Counted from the first letter of the stretch, positions 1-12,748 are shown. The stretch: DNA of 64,000 bases from Patiria pectinifera (GCA_029964075.1 CM057148.1:31179916-31243915), one strand, 5' to 3'. Notes: generated by a model from the sequence alone, not told the origin. A program made the numbers and translations.

Positions 1-307
1 CTATGTATTTCAGTGATTGGCATTAAAACAATAATATTAATCTGAATGAGCGTGTTCATGTCTGTTTTGTTTCGGGCGGGTTCTACTGTGTATTCCGTGT
101 TGTGGGTTGTAAAGCAATCAATATATCGTATAATATAAGCAAATGTGCAGCTCTCGAAACCGAGGTGACTCTTTGAATACATTTTTTTTTAATGATAGTA
201 AACTTTCGAATATCTTGTATTATCAAACAAATCCGGTAGAATGGCTTAAAACAATTGACAAACCTTCTTGCTTTCTATAAATTAATTAAAAATAAAATCC
301 TGCCTAC

Positions 308-900
308 CTGCTGCGATAAACACAACGATCGCAAATGTAAATTGTGCTGAAGTCGATTTTTGTTCTGCTAACATCTTGCCAGACAGAACAGTTGCATAAA
401 CAACATCAAGGATGGACAGGATGATAAATATCCATTCCCATCGAGACAGGTCAGCGACGGATTGCCTCTTAAACTTCACAACAGAAGGCTTACACATTTT
501 CTAAACAGAAATAATTTTATGACACAGAAAATTGATTTAATACGCAAAGCAATGAACAATCAAAGGATGTAACATCACAAATTGGGTCTACAGTTTGGAC
601 TGCTACGAATACATACATATTTTGTTTTTAAAAATCGTTTGGAATTACAGTTTTGCTTAAGATTTATCAATGTATGCAAATATTAAAACAGAAGTAGATT
701 TAGTTTTAGGCTTTAAGTCATAATGTGAAATCGTCGAAGATATGAATATTTTTGTGAGCTACACATCAATTGATATGAAAAATGCTTAATAGTCGGCATG
801 CAATCGTTATTAATCTACTTACACGCTGTGTGTCGTTTTCTTCTTCGGGTGCTAGTTCTTCACTTTCTAGGAGTGGTTGTTTGTCATCGTTTTCGCCCAT
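308..900 (-). CDS. N-terminal part of an unrecognised membrane protein (two exons, runs off the left edge)
   Basis: Read on the minus strand, exon 1 is 900-823 and exon 2 is 500-308. Exon 1 encodes 26 residues starting MGENDDKQPLLESEE and ends at a GTAAGT donor. Exon 2 follows a TTTAG acceptor in the same frame and ends in phase 1 at a GTAGGC donor, so the gene continues left of base 1. The start is very acidic and holds DKQPLL, which fits the [DE]xxxL[LI] endosomal or lysosomal sorting motif. Exon 2 gives a basic stretch, then a hydrophobic segment (WIFIILSILDVVYATVL), a short hydrophilic loop and a second hydrophobic segment (FTFAIVVFIAA), so it is probably multi-pass. An in-frame ATG at 990 could be the true start. 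I do not recognise the family. The exon boundaries are seen; the localisation is inferred. Confidence 0.6.
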
Positions 901-1000
901 TGTTGTGTCTGCGGAATAAGGTTCGAATTTACTGTTAGGGGGTGTTTGTATATTTATTTTACTAGTTTTTCGAACACCGATAAAATACACGTTTTGGAAA

Positions 1001-3681
1001 GTTATATAAAAAGCGTTACCAACAAAATGCTTTGCCAGACACGAGCCAGCCTGTAGACACCCGGCAAGCTCGGTGAGTGAGTATTTTCACCTTAGCATTG
1101 GTAAACAGGGGATGTAGGTTGAGTCTCACCAGTATAAAAAGCTGGAAATTATTTTTTTAAAAATCCGGAAAATCCTCGTACATCACTGTTCATCGGCGAA
1201 GTTCTTAACCAAATATAATTAGCAAAACGGATTAGCTAACGTTATTTCTACACCAAAAGAAGAACGAATCAGAATCCTACATTAGTGTATTACACTACCC
1301 TCAAAATGGAGTGTGTCGGCCATAGGTTTGAAATTCAAATTTACATTAGAAACAAATAATGTTGAGCAATGCAATTACAAACGGGTAATCTTACAAATTG
1401 TTAAATTAGGAATGTCCATATCTACTCACCCATTTTCATGATTAAACAAGTAATAAAATAGACGTCAATCGAGTGCTTCAAACCGCTCAATTTCTGTACC
1501 AAACTGTATCTGCATATGGCGGATAGAGAAAATATACGCAATATAATGATAGCCAAAAGGTTATCACGACTGCGACATGACAAGCACAGTAGTTAATTAT
1601 TAACACAAAGTAACTCTGCAAAACTTGTACTCTGTGCTGTGTGGTTAACCTTTGATATCCTTGATGCAATGCGCTCAAATTCTTTTTTTTTTAATCCCAT
1701 CTGTATACGCTGGTTAAAACAGTTGGGGCAGCGAATCTTTTAAAGCAAAACGAATCAAATAAAACGCTTTTTTCCCAAACTATTTAAAAACCTTTTGACA
1801 CAGACAGTGTGATGACGTCTTTTACTCTTTAGACTTTTCGCTCCGCATCTGGCGGTCTCCACTAACTAATATAGTTATTAGGCAGTCGCCACTTTGTAAT
1901 TGTCTGGTGACAGCGACTTAACATTAAGTGGCGGACGCAAGTATTGCGGCAGCCAGATATTTAAACGTCACTGTATATGCCATGTGCAACTGCTACCATA
2001 GAACGAATGTTGAATTTGCATCCTTTCTTGATATTCAAATTGGAATGAGGAATCTGCATGCTTTGAGCAATCTTAACCTTTTCAAGGTTTGTTTTTGGTA
2101 TCGGAAATGGTAACAAAGTTCATTCGGGCAACTGGACAGGTCTACCTGGTCTCTGATGTAATATTCAGTAGCGGTGTCTTTTGACATTTTGTACGCAAAA
2201 AAAGTTCATATGTTCGTGTTATTTATTAGGCAGCAGCCATTCTAACAAGTCTTTCTCGAACTTGAATTTCCAATAGAGATGATTCGCTATCTCCACTGCC
2301 TCATCCAGCAAATACTGATATCAGTGTTTTTCATAATTTACAAGCATTAACGAAGCTGTTTGCAAAGTGTTTCATCAGGCTACGTTGTTTATTGAATCAA
2401 GTTCAAAAGGTTAAACTAACAGCGCAAAGTACACAATGTTGTTTAGAGTTTATTATGTGCCAGTGATAACGTAAAATTATGGCCTATCATTGTATTACGT
2501 AGGCTTAGCTGCCATATGCAGAATTTTGGTTCGAACGGTTTTTAGCAGTCAAATATTGTTCATGTAATAACTAGTTGAAACTTGAAATATATGAGTGGAT
2601 AATAGGCATGTGTGGTTGCTTTAACAACTGTTCGAAACAGATGACATAGACCGGGGATCTAATTGTGTACTGTCTTCCTTGAGGTGTATCGAACAGCTGG
2701 TTACTGTCTTTTCACTGTACTGTCCTCCTCAAGGTGTATCTAACCAAAATTAGACAGCCAGCCAAACTCCCATCAAAGAACGACGAGGGAGTCAGGAAGT
2801 AGGGCCAAGCTACAAGTGTAATCGTCAGTGAAAAAGGAGTGAAACTGTGTAACAAGAAGTAGACAAAGTGCACTAAGTAATGTGGCTCATGGGCTATGAA
2901 TGCTTAAATACACAGTTTAAAGTTGACTAAACACCACATAATCTTAAATCTCAAAACATGCAATAATTAAGAAAAGAGTGGTAATAAATGTCAATGTTGT
3001 ATCTATCCTTTGAATAAAAGATAATACCCAGCAATAACAGCACGCGTAAAGCGCGAAACAAACCTATGCGGATTTCCTTTAAAACAGAAATGTACATGTA
3101 AAACACGCTATGTTGCAGTTACGATATGGCCGAGCGACATGACGAGTTTGTTTACATAAAAACTGAGTCCGTAAATAGCCCTAAAGACCTTTGATTCAGC
3201 TACCAAATACAAGAGGAAATGGCATAAACTTACAGACAATGCTTTTGCAGGTGACTACAGCGATGGCAGTTGATCGGGTGTCAATAAATGAGTTGCAAAA
3301 TGCGGGAAACTTGCATAAATTTGTCAACAACGTTATACATGAACGTGTGAGAAAAATTGGCAATACGAAACGATCAAAAGAGGGCGCTGTTTAAAAACAC
3401 TGGACAGACGGTCCAGAACAAATTGCATTCAACAACAATATTGGCTCTAATGTAAAGTGTAATTACGAACTTTTGGGCACAAGACTCCATTTTGTTAGCA
3501 GTGTAATACACTTATTCACATCTTACTTTTGACGAAATTCGTCTCGTGAAGCTTACTCGTTCTAATCATTTTAGCGCATCGTTCATTAATATCTAGCACT
3601 TGCATTGTATTGAAATGCCACCGAGGAAATTGATAGGATGGGAATTAGCGTAGGAGAGATGTTAATTATATATTTGGTTTA
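1001..3681. other. spacer with no gene seen
   Basis: AT-rich sequence with scattered short open frames only. I found no splice-bounded coding exon, tandem repeat or clear transposon end. Confidence 0.5.
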
Positions 3682-4214
3682 GCAGGTGTGGGAGGTAATT
3701 CTGTCCCCCAGTAAAACTGTCCGGGGGACAGAATTACCTTGGTAAAAGTGTCCTCCCCGGCCCGGTAATTCTGTCCCCAAGGTTTTTTTGCCACCCTCTT
3801 TGAAACTTGGAAGGCCAGTTCTCTTTCTTGTTTTTATGAATTCACTCTACAAGGTTTATATTTTTGACTTTTAGTTTGCCCTTTATGAATATAAAAATAT
3901 TTAATTCGGTCTATTAGATGATATGTCATTGTCATATCCGACAATTCCACAAGCTCGGACGACATAAAACGGAGAATTGGCCTAGCAATGGGAGGAATGC
4001 AAAAACTTACACCAATCTGGAATTCCAAAGAAATAACCACCAGTACAAAAATGGAGCTCTACAGAGTACTCATCTTAGCAATTGCAACAAATCTACCTAG
4101 GCAAAAGTGTCCCCCCCCCCCCCCCGTGACACATGTACCGGGTCACGAGCCGGTAAATGTGTCCGGGGACACATTTACCGGGGGGGGGGGGACAAAATTA
4201 CCTGTCACACCGGC
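3682..4214. mobile_element. foldback element built from GGTAATTCTGTCCCC words
   Basis: The ends are inverted: the left end begins GCAGGTGTGGGAGG and the reverse complement of the right end begins GCCGGTGTGACAGG, each followed by GGTAATT(C/T)TGTCCCC. Near both ends the word GGTAAAT(T)NTGTCCCC recurs in both orientations, with runs of C or G of 10 or more. The same ends and words recur at 57951-58622, so this is a family. There is no coding capacity, and I could not identify a clean target duplication. Confidence 0.65.
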
Positions 4215-4502
4215 ACCAACAGATTTTATAAATTTGTATTTGAAGTGATGTACAAAGGTTTTCGGGGGGGGGGGGGACACTTTATTTAAAATGGAGTAAT
4301 TTTCACACACAAAGTGAAAACCAAGTACTAAAAAGTAAAGCACACTTATAAAGATCACAGTGAAAAAGTGACATTGATAAGACACTTCAGTGAAGCACGT
4401 ATCTAGCCTATTTTTGCCATCCGATCTCAGAGTCAGCGAGAGTGAAAACACCACACTAAATTTGATGCTTCAACTCTCTGCTGAATATACTGCGACCTCA
4501 AG

Positions 4503-5480
4503 ATGTCGGAGGAGTCAGCAAAGGTGTCAAAGCATCCCAAGAGGGAAATCCAGTGGCATTCGGACATGAAACGGAAGGAATTCAAAAGCGGCTTGACATC
4601 ATGGCGGAGAACTGCAAACAAACTGAGAACTCTGCTTTGCGATGAAGAGGAAACTTCAAATGTCAAGCTACCAAAAGACGCGTCACAACAGGCTATGGAC
4701 AGAGCCATCGAAAACTGAGAAACTCTTGCCAAGTTTCTGTTGACATCGAATCTACCCGATGACAGCGGCAAACAGCTAGAGAGTGCTGAAATAGAACACA
4801 CCGCTCTGATGAGACAAACCCATGAGTGGATACTTGCGTTGAGAGGAGATGTTGCTTCATTAGCCGCTTCCCTCTAATCTAGTTCAACCAGAAGTAAATG
4901 TCAACATTGAGTGAACTTCCCGGCACATGATGAAGAATCTACCATCGACTATATTTTCGAATAGACAACAAATCAGGAATTGAACTCACCCAATCCTACT
5001 CCTGAGAATGAAACCAACCCTTCATCTCCGAACACTAACCCACCAAACACCACTGCAGAGAACAGACAGTTCATATCGCCAACTTGCGACATGAAGACAC
5101 CGACAGAGGACGCAATTAAAACTCCAACAGGGAGCTTGCTGGAACAATTGAAAATAAACCGATTGCCTCCACCTGAAGTAATTACCTTCTCCAGTGATCC
5201 AATGCAGTACATAACATGAAAACTAGGCTAATACATTCTCATTGAGTACGAGGTGTGCACGTACCCCTAGCCGAACGTTTCTGCTACCTGATGAAATATC
5301 ACGAGGACGAGGCACTAGACCTAGTGCGTGGCTTCTCCCTTGTTGATGATAAATCCGCATACAAGGAAGCATAGAGGGCTCTTGACAACTATACGGCGAT
5401 CCCTTCATCGTGTCTAATGCATTTCGAGACAAGCTGGACTCATGGCCAAATGTGGCCAGCAAGGGTGCAACCCTGAAAAA
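4503..5480 (+). pseudogene. BEL/Pao-like gag remnant
   Basis: A long stretch reads as one ancient protein once several in-frame stops are ignored. A charged N-terminal part (from the ATG at 4503) is followed by a Pro/Asn/Thr-rich linker (4980-5100). Then comes a segment with LPPPEVITFSSDP near 5163, resembling the LPxxxLPxFSGDP block of BEL/Pao gag proteins, and a segment near 5290 resembling their following helix (KYHEDEALDLVRGFSL). Stops interrupt it near 4716, 4875, 5217 and 5370. Family membership is inferred from these blocks only; no protease, RT or LTR was seen beside it. Confidence 0.5.
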
Positions 5481-5670
5481 CAATTCCCATAGACTCTAGA
5501 GCTAAATACGCAAACTTCAAAATTCTTTTAAAAATACTCAAAACTCTCACATGTATTTAAGCTGCACAGAAAAATGATTATTAATGTATCATCTTTCGTT
5601 TTCCTTTGTTTTTTTGGTGGGTTGACCATTGACTTTTCGAGATATTCTCACCAAAGAAAACGACCCCTAT
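5461..5670 (+). repeat. direct repeat, copy 1 of 2
   Basis: This noncoding block starts near GGGTGCAACCCTG and ends near the phrase GTTGACCATTGAC followed by TCGAGATATTCTCACC. It is repeated in the same orientation at 6234-6418 with small indels. The role is unknown. Confidence 0.6.
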
Positions 5671-6233
5671 TTTCCCCAAAGCGGAAGAGTGGCCGTCTTT
5701 ATAAACGATCCCGCCACAACATGGCAAAATAGCGCCACTTTTGAGCTCAATAGCATCCAAAGAGCTCAGAATTGGAAGCCCAAGGTGTGCACCCTTTAAT
5801 AGCAGGCAACTTTCAAATTTTAGTTTAAAAAAAACACATTTCAGGAGAAGCAGAATATCTCCAAAGTCATTATTTGGAGAAAAAAAAATTGAAAGAAAAA
5901 AATTATCCGAGGTCAAAATGTGGCCCGCAAATAGTGACTCTTTGCGCCTGCTATCTGTAGAGCGCCCCAACGACAATTAAATTGAGTTTCAGCTTTTTTG
6001 AAGCTCAAAATGCCCCCCCCCCCCCGTTCTTTCAACTCGAAATTGCTGTAGGTCTAATCGGTTGATAGCCTATGACTCCCTCATGAATTAGGAGCATCCG
6101 ATATGAAAAAGCCCTTGTTGATACCTTTAAAATACGTTTGACCCCTCCCCACAGGCTCCGCCCACTGAAAAAAACACCGCCGCGGCAAAGGGCACACGCG
6201 GCGGCCATCTTTATTTATATGTCTCTACATAGA

Positions 6234-6418
6234 GTGCAACCCTGCCAAAAAAAAACATAGACACTAGTACTAAATGCACAAACTTCAAAATTCTTTTTGA
6301 AATACTCAGAACTCTCACAGGTATTAGCTGCACAGAAAAATGATGATCAATTCTTTTCATTGTCTGTTGGGTTGACCATTGACTTTTTGAGATATTCTCA
6401 CCCAAAGAAGACGACCCC
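6234..6418 (+). repeat. direct repeat, copy 2 of 2
   Basis: Second copy of the block at 5461-5670, sharing CAAACTTCAAAATTCTTTT, AGCTGCACAGAAAAATGAT and GGGTTGACCATTGACTTTT. The 560 bases between the copies have no recognised gene. The overlapping frame at 5581-5976 is antisense to this repeat and is not supported. Confidence 0.6.
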
Positions 6419-6830
6419 AAACATCCCTAGTGGTTGGTCTCGAGATGGAACGCAGCGTTGCTGACTGGAAGGAGAAGAATTGGAGCTACCTACAATTTCA
6501 ATTATTTGCATCCTTTGTGGAAGAGGAAGCAGATAATTGCTTGCAACCCCGTAACATCAGTCTACAGTCTGAGGGAAGAACGACATGACAAGAGAAAAAC
6601 ACATGCTGGTGCAAGGTCTTTGTCCACTTGTGTGAAACAGCAGCCTGAATTAAGGCAAGGCCCATATCCATACATGTGTGAGCTTGCCTTAACCTGGACA
6701 ACAGCGACATCTTTTGTAGCAAAGGCTTTTCAAGACTGAAAGGTCTTCATCAAAGAAAGAGGTCTGTGTTTTGGATTTCTTTGTCAGAGCAGCAGATCAA
6801 AGGATTGCCGGAGAAAAAGCAGATTGCAAG

Positions 6831-7959
6831 CAGGGATGTAGCCGTCGAGACTGGTCTTGGTCTCGAGACTGGTTTGGACGTGTTCTCGGTCTCGACCACC
6901 CATGGTCTCGGAAGAAAACACTGGTCTTGGTCTTGGTCTGGTCTCCAACCTACTGTTGGAATTTTGGAATTTTGGGCAGAGACCAGCACGAGACCAATAT
7001 AAAAATCCACTTGCAGTTGTTGCCTAACAAAATCCAAATCCCACCAGGGCGACCGTCGTACCGGCTGCGCCGCACTGACGTACATAATCTGACTACTAGA
7101 TTTGACTTGGCTACGGCTAGCTTGGCAGATACCTCGTGCGTTTGCGCATGATCTGTTATACGCACAATGGTTACTAACCGTATATAATTATATGCTATGT
7201 GAGAAGCATGCGTGCCTGATTCGGTTGCAAGAAAGTTTGATTTTTTTTAAGCACAGTTGGAGTTAATCTGAGTCATGTCTGCCAATTCAGCAATCATACT
7301 ATGTGCGTACAAGGACCACAAAGGGTACGTTGATGCCAAAACTGGAGGCAAAAATGTTGCAGTTTGTGTTTTTTGCCCGAAAAGATCAGCATCACCGATA
7401 AGGCAACAACGTCTGCCTTCGTCAAACATGTGCGGCGTCATCAGTGACCCGATAGGCCTAGCTAGCGGTTTTCTTCCTTGCATTGCATGGTTGTTTTGGT
7501 TGAGTAATGTCTAGGACATGTTTGTTTCAATTCATTTTACTAAAAGGCTAATTTAGTGTCCAAAACTGTCCAAACAACACAAATCTGTGTTTCATATTTG
7601 ATTTTCAATATGCATTTGTTTTTATGTGCATTTCGGCCCAATTTAATTCAACTCGGTTTTACACTGGAAGTACTATTATTATTATTGAAGTTGCAGTTAG
7701 TTCAGTAATGTGACCCTTCTTTAAATTTCATATTCCTTTTTTGATTTATTCAATTCTTTGTTTAATTTTTGCCTGTTTTGTTTTGTTTGTGCACAGGCCC
7801 CTAATATAATAACATAACTTATACAATGACGATTCACATGTGTTTGTTTATAAATCTGGTCTTGGTCTTGGTCTTGGTCTTTGTCTTGGTCTCGGACTGT
7901 CGGTCTCAGTCTTGGTCTTGATCTTGGTCTCGGACTGCCCGGTCTTGACTACAACACTG
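6831..7959 (+). mobile_element. hAT transposon, internally decayed, with GGTCTTG word arrays at its ends
   Basis: The element is bounded by an exact 8-bp target duplication ATTGCAAG (6823-6830 and 7960-7967), the size typical of hAT. The ends are inverted: CAGGGATGTAGCCGTCGAGAC at the left and, reverse complemented, CAGTGTTGTAGTCAAGAC at the right. Just inside both ends lie dense arrays of GGTCTTG, GGTCTCG and GTCTCGAGAC (6846-6985 and 7855-7945). These look like subterminal transposase-binding words. A BED-type zinc finger remnant sits inside at 7275-7452, and the rest of the transposase is missing. The elements at 29701 and 48639 share the CAGTGTTGTAG end. Confidence 0.85.
7275..7452 (+). 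pseudogene. BED zinc finger fragment of the hAT transposase
   Basis: The start reads MSANSAIILCAYKDHKG, then a CVFC pair (C-x2-C). After a one-base frameshift it reads TSAFVKHVRRHQ and a stop. The spacing C-x2-C followed by H-x4-H is that of a BED finger, the N-terminal DNA-binding domain of many hAT transposases. It lies inside the hAT element at 6831-7959, which supports the call. No catalytic domain remains. Confidence 0.65.
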
Positions 7960-7967
7960 ATTGCAAG

Positions 7968-10522
7968 AAGCGACATCACACCTCAGTAAGCTCACACACT
8001 GCTTGTGTTTGCCATTTCAAACATTTCAAACAAGAACAAGGACGAATAGTACCATGGTAGTCCCAGTTTGGTTGTCACTTCGATCAGCACCTGAAGATCT
8101 AGTGGATGGTCTGTGCTCTTCTCGAACTAAGACTCCTCGTTTATCCTCGAGTCCACTAAGACTGCGATGGGACTGAAATGTGTCAAGGTCAACTTCTTCC
8201 TCTCTACCATGACCAGCAAAGACGAGAGAGAGTCCCCAGTGAGAGAATCGAAGGACTTGCAATTTGTGCTCACAACAGCCAGGGAGCGACAGCACAAAAT
8301 GTGAAGAGCGCTAGCTCGAGTCAATTTTATGGTGGGAAAGTGTATTCCCTAAAATTAGTGACAATTAATTTCTACCAGCGAAAGTTAAGCACAGTTTTAT
8401 TATACTGATCAGCAAGAAAATTCATTGCCTTTCCAGCCCAGGGAATCAGGCTTTTAAGATAGCTGTCGTCTTGAAAACTGTAAGTTTGTAAGTTCATATG
8501 TAAGTTTATGTAATAATTTATCATATTGCTCTGCCAAATTCCTTGTGTTTTGCCGTCAAATATGCTTAAGCGGTTTTCATGTTCAATTTACGACCATGTC
8601 ACTTGTTACAAATTCATGGCTTTTATTTTACCGTACTTTTGCGTATAAGGATCGAGGTTTTGCGTATACTGACTTCACCATTCAAAGAATGGTTAACACT
8701 AGACATACCATAAAATAGCTAAAGGGCTGTCCCGAAAAACTGTTCGAGTAAATACTAGCATCCAGACTTTCACAAATCGGGTTCACTTTGAGAAATAGTG
8801 TTTGCTTTCCGGGACACGTCATTGACCAAAAGAGGAAATCTTCGAAAAAGGATGTTAAAATTTACAAGAAAAAAACTTCTTTTTATTTCAATATGAACAA
8901 GTATCTCCTAAATGTGTTTGGAACTTGTAACCTAATATTATTATAATGACTGATAAAATTAAATTTTACACTGTACGGTACTGAAACAACTATCATCATC
9001 AACAGAGATGGGTTTTAGGATCAAATAAATTAAATTTAACATCGGGGTTATCTCTCCATGGGACCACCGACGTTGACTGTTTGTATGCACCAGTGTTCCT
9101 ATCAATGATCCATAAGTACGTGTTAAATTGACAGTGCAGTTTTTACAGCCATGTGTGAACTTCGAGATGGCCCATGGGGTGTACCAATTTCTCAATTTGG
9201 GGGGTCGGGGTGGGGGTGAGGTACTGAAGTCAAGTCATATTTTGTTTTTGTGCAATTCAAGATTCAAAATGGGGGTGCGGACCGCCGCTGGGGGGGGGGG
9301 GGAATGCATGCAATTCCCCTCCCCCCTCTCCCCCCGTAAGTTATGCTACTGGTAGTTACAGTCTGTCTAATAGCAGAGCACTTTAAGGTAAGTAAATTAA
9401 ACCTGTTAAACAATATTGCGAAGAAAATATCAGATTTCGTTGTATGACACATGTAGTGATGCAATAATACAACGTCTTTCTGCAGATTTGCCAGAATTAG
9501 ATGATTCTGGTAAATTATTAATATATAAGTGTTTGCATTAATTTTCGGTGTACTTTGAACCATCTACAACAATCACGTTAACTCGTATGCATGATTAGTG
9601 GTCGATGCTTGAACGTTGGACTACAAAAAATACAAGGTTGGAATGACAAACTAAGCAAACTATCGTGGCCCTGAACGGACATCACACATTGCAAACATCA
9701 TTGCAAATGTTTGCGAAATATTTACCAGGTTGCAAATATGATCAAAAATATCTTTCCAAATATATTTTGCCTCTGAAGGAGTCTTTGCTATGGACAAAAT
9801 ATATCAGGCCAATCTAATTTCTTTATTAAAATATATTTTAATAAAGTAAGCAGCTTGTCTGCTGCTTATGACATATGTCCTCCGGGCACTGGTAAGTTAT
9901 ATCGTCCATTTCATTAAGGGTCGGGCGTGCCAATCTGCTTGTTTGATAAACCTTTCATTTAACATTCGGATTCCAATCAAAATGTTGAATAGGCATAGAT
10001 AGTAAAAATTGTACTGTATTCGTAACCTATTATTTTGGTTATCGTTTTTGAATGGAGGCCTTCCCTTGACTATTTAGAGGCATTTTTTTCATGGACGTGC
10101 TTTTTAGCAATGCAGAGATATCTATCAAGTCCGTATCTCAAACCAAGGAACGTCTCCGGCTTTGGCTACTTGTCTGTCCCAGGAACCAAGACAATAGATG
10201 AGTCTCCAACCCCTTGCTTTGAATGAATCACATATAACTAGATATGCATATATAGCGCAAGAGATATAAAGACAATGGGGATTCCAATATCATTAACTAA
10301 AGCCAGAAAACCAAACTGATATGAAACCAATTGTTCACAAAATTGCATTAATTATTCTAAAGCAAAAGCCAGTGTTTTGAGGGAATACTAAAGTACCACA
10401 CTTTTGTTACGATATGCTTGCTTTAATAACTAAACGATCCTTAGAGAGAAATACATAGAAAGTTTAAAGTAGAATTAAGTGATTTTCTGACTGTTATCAA
10501 TTATCTATTACTTGTACTGCAG
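7968..10522. other. spacer upstream of the Ig-NACHT gene; no exon recognised
   Basis: The signal-peptide exon expected for the receptor at 10523 should lie here or further left, but I could not identify one. There is a pure G run near 9290. Open frames at 7961-8408, 8959-9563 and 10035-10226 show no recognisable domain or consistent splice sites. Confidence 0.4.
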
Positions 10523-10855
10523 AAGAGATCATTCATGATATATTTGGCCAGTCTACAAGTTATGCAAATGTACAGAGCGGGCTTTGGCACAGGGTTCCCT
10601 GTACATCGCACCGCGAAGGTGACATTACGAAGGGAGTTATTTGGTACAAAGGAAATTCACTGGATGATCCTTCAAAACAACAACTTATTAGTCGCTCCAA
10701 TGGTGTAGACCATCCCTCGAGCGACAGATATGCAACTTCATCAGGTTCCAGCCTCGTGATTAAAGGTGTCATTGATTCAGATGAAGGGAGGTACCTTTGT
10801 CTCGTCTTAACAGATGACACGTTCATTACAGGAGAAAAAGTCCTGAAAGTTCTTG
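10523..10855 (+). CDS. Ig domain exon 1 of the Ig-NACHT gene
   Basis: A GCAG acceptor (10519-10522) opens a 333-base exon, phase 1 to phase 1, closed by a GTAAGT donor at 10856. The translation has the Ig hallmarks: a first Cys in RVPCTS, Trp in VIWYKGN, then SSLVIKGV followed by DSDEGRYLCLV, the D-x-G-x-Y-x-C around the second Cys. A symmetric phase-1 exon is the normal unit for shuffled extracellular Ig domains. The open frame on the opposite strand here is a shadow. Confidence 0.85.
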
Positions 10856-11006
10856 GTAAGTTCAACAAAATGTATACATCAGCTTGACTCATTCATCAAG
10901 CGCATAAAATGATTTGCACCTAAAAAAATACACAAACGGCATTTAAAATGTCACTAAATTTTGATGTAAAATAAAATATCTTAATGTATTACTGACAGTT
11001 ATTATA

Positions 11007-11682
11007 CAGGGTGTTAAAAAAAAAAAGGAAACCCAACTTTGAAGAACCAGTAGGGGCAGACGATATGTTTAATGGCTATAAAACTGGTATCATCTGTAAG
11101 CGTAATCTCTATGTTATTCAATGATACCGTGTTTAGGTTTTCTGAGTCATGCATCACTGAGCAACATTGTCTTGAAAACTGGATGGAAAAATGCAGTTGG
11201 TTCACTTTCATAAAAAAAAAAGAACCACTGGGCACGGTGTGCCTATTGTTACAGAATTGTCTGTGAAATGGCTTGAATGTTAATCCTCGGGAAAATGGCA
11301 CATAGTTTTGAGCGTGGCTTGGTCAAAACGAGAAATTCATGACAAACAATAATATCCGGTTTTGAAACCAACCCGACTTGGGTTTTCTTTTTCTTTTTAT
11401 GCGCTCGTGTCTTCTTCTTGAATACTTATTCTCATGCACACCATGCCTATTGTGTTTGACATGAAAGTGAACCAACTGCATTTTTGCAACAAAATCTCAT
11501 GACAGTGGCGCTCAATGATGCATGACCCTGGAAATGTAAACAAGGTTTCATTGAAAAGCATAGAGATTAGGGATTAGGGAGGTTGCCATGGTTATCGTGT
11601 TACAAGTTTTACAGCCAGTAAACATTTAGTCTGTCCATACTGGTTCTTCAAAGTTGGGTTTCCATTTTATTGAAACACCCTG
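11007..11682. mobile_element. mariner/Tc1-like foldback MITE in intron 1 of the Ig-NACHT gene
   Basis: The ends are exact inverted repeats starting CAGGGTGTT and continue inward as GGAAACCCAACTTTGAAGAACCAGTA on both arms. The element is flanked by TA on each side (11005-11006 and 11683-11684). The CAGGGTGT end and TA duplication are typical of mariner/Tc1. The arms also share inner segments (AAGTGAACCAACTGCATTTTT), so most of the element folds back on itself. It has no transposase. It separates Ig exons 1 and 2 without touching splice sites. Confidence 0.85.
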
Positions 11683-11771
11683 TACATGTTATTACATCGT
11701 GTAAGACTGCTTTTTGACAGACTGCTACTCTTTATGAACGCAATTAGTGTGTCGTCTTTGTATATATTCAG

Positions 11772-12119
11772 GGGACTCTTTTCCGGCAAAAACCAAATAC
11801 ACATCGTCCACCGCTACATTGCAGCGAGAAGGCAGACAGACGCTACCGTGTCAGTGCACTCCACTGACACCAAACGCAATATCCGTTGTGTATTGGTCAA
11901 CGGGAGAAGGCATAACTGAAGATACAGAGATCATTGGTGCACGTTTTGCTAATGACGCTACCCTACAGTTCCGAAATGGCGTTGATTTCGTCATTAACAG
12001 CGACGCATCACTTACAGTTAATTCTGTCAGTACTTTACACGATGCAGCGAGGTTTTGGTGTCATGTATTTCAGTCAGACGGATCACAGACCAATTGCTAC
12101 ATAGATGTCAACGTATCGG
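11772..12119 (+). CDS. Ig domain exon 2 of the Ig-NACHT gene
   Basis: The acceptor TATATATTCAG precedes a 348-base exon, phase 1 to phase 1, with a donor GTATTT at 12120. The reading frame is fully open. It encodes an Ig V-like domain: first Cys region LPCQCTPL, Trp in VVYWSTGEG, a DATLQF-type strand, ASLTVNSV, and second Cys in AARFWCHVFQ. The adjacent third exon has the same RFWCHVF block, so exons 2 and 3 are probably duplicates of each other. Confidence 0.85.
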
Positions 12120-12748
12120 GTATTTTGTTTTCTTGCCAATGGTTAAAAATGAATATCATAATCAGACACTGCCTATTTTCCGCTGTCGATAGCTTCGTCA
12201 TTCAATATGAACGTCATGTTCACTCGCAATTTAATGTTCACTCTGCACTTTTCAATAAAAGTTAGACATTATTTGTCTGACCTTTGTTTTATCCTTTATT
12301 GTCTTATATTAAAATGTTAAAATATTAAAAATAATCATTCCATAATCAACCGTTTGCTTTCCGTAGTCCTGTGCATCGCCAATTATTATGGACGTCATAT
12401 TTTCGCGACTTGAACAAGAGCGTCTTATTCGATATGCCTGCACATGTACAATCAAAGTTAAACATTAATTGTCTCATCTTTGTTTACGTAATCCAGGTGA
12501 TACTTGTCGTAGTCCGTGTCATCGGTAATTGATCATTCATTTTTGTTGGGGGTAATTTTGTTCGCACGATCATTTATCTTTGGAGCATAATATTGTTTAT
12601 ATCTATGGCAATTCTATTATTCGATTTAGTGTGCATTTTACCCTGTTCCTCTCTGTGTAAGTGTCAGTGTATTTGATTTTTGTCACTGTAAGAGACATAT
12701 TTTCTGAAACTACTTTTAAATCACTTGTTGTTATTGTTTTATAAACAG

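Noticed and set aside
4143-4454. 103-codon minus-strand open frame with Pro runs
   Set aside because: Crosses the G/C runs and words of the foldback element; no domain.
6434-6739. 101-codon open frame before the hAT element
   Set aside because: No recognised domain; competing open frame on the other strand; probably chance.
10560-10892. 110-codon open frame on the minus strand
   Set aside because: Shadow of Ig exon 1, which has Ig signature residues and matching splice sites.
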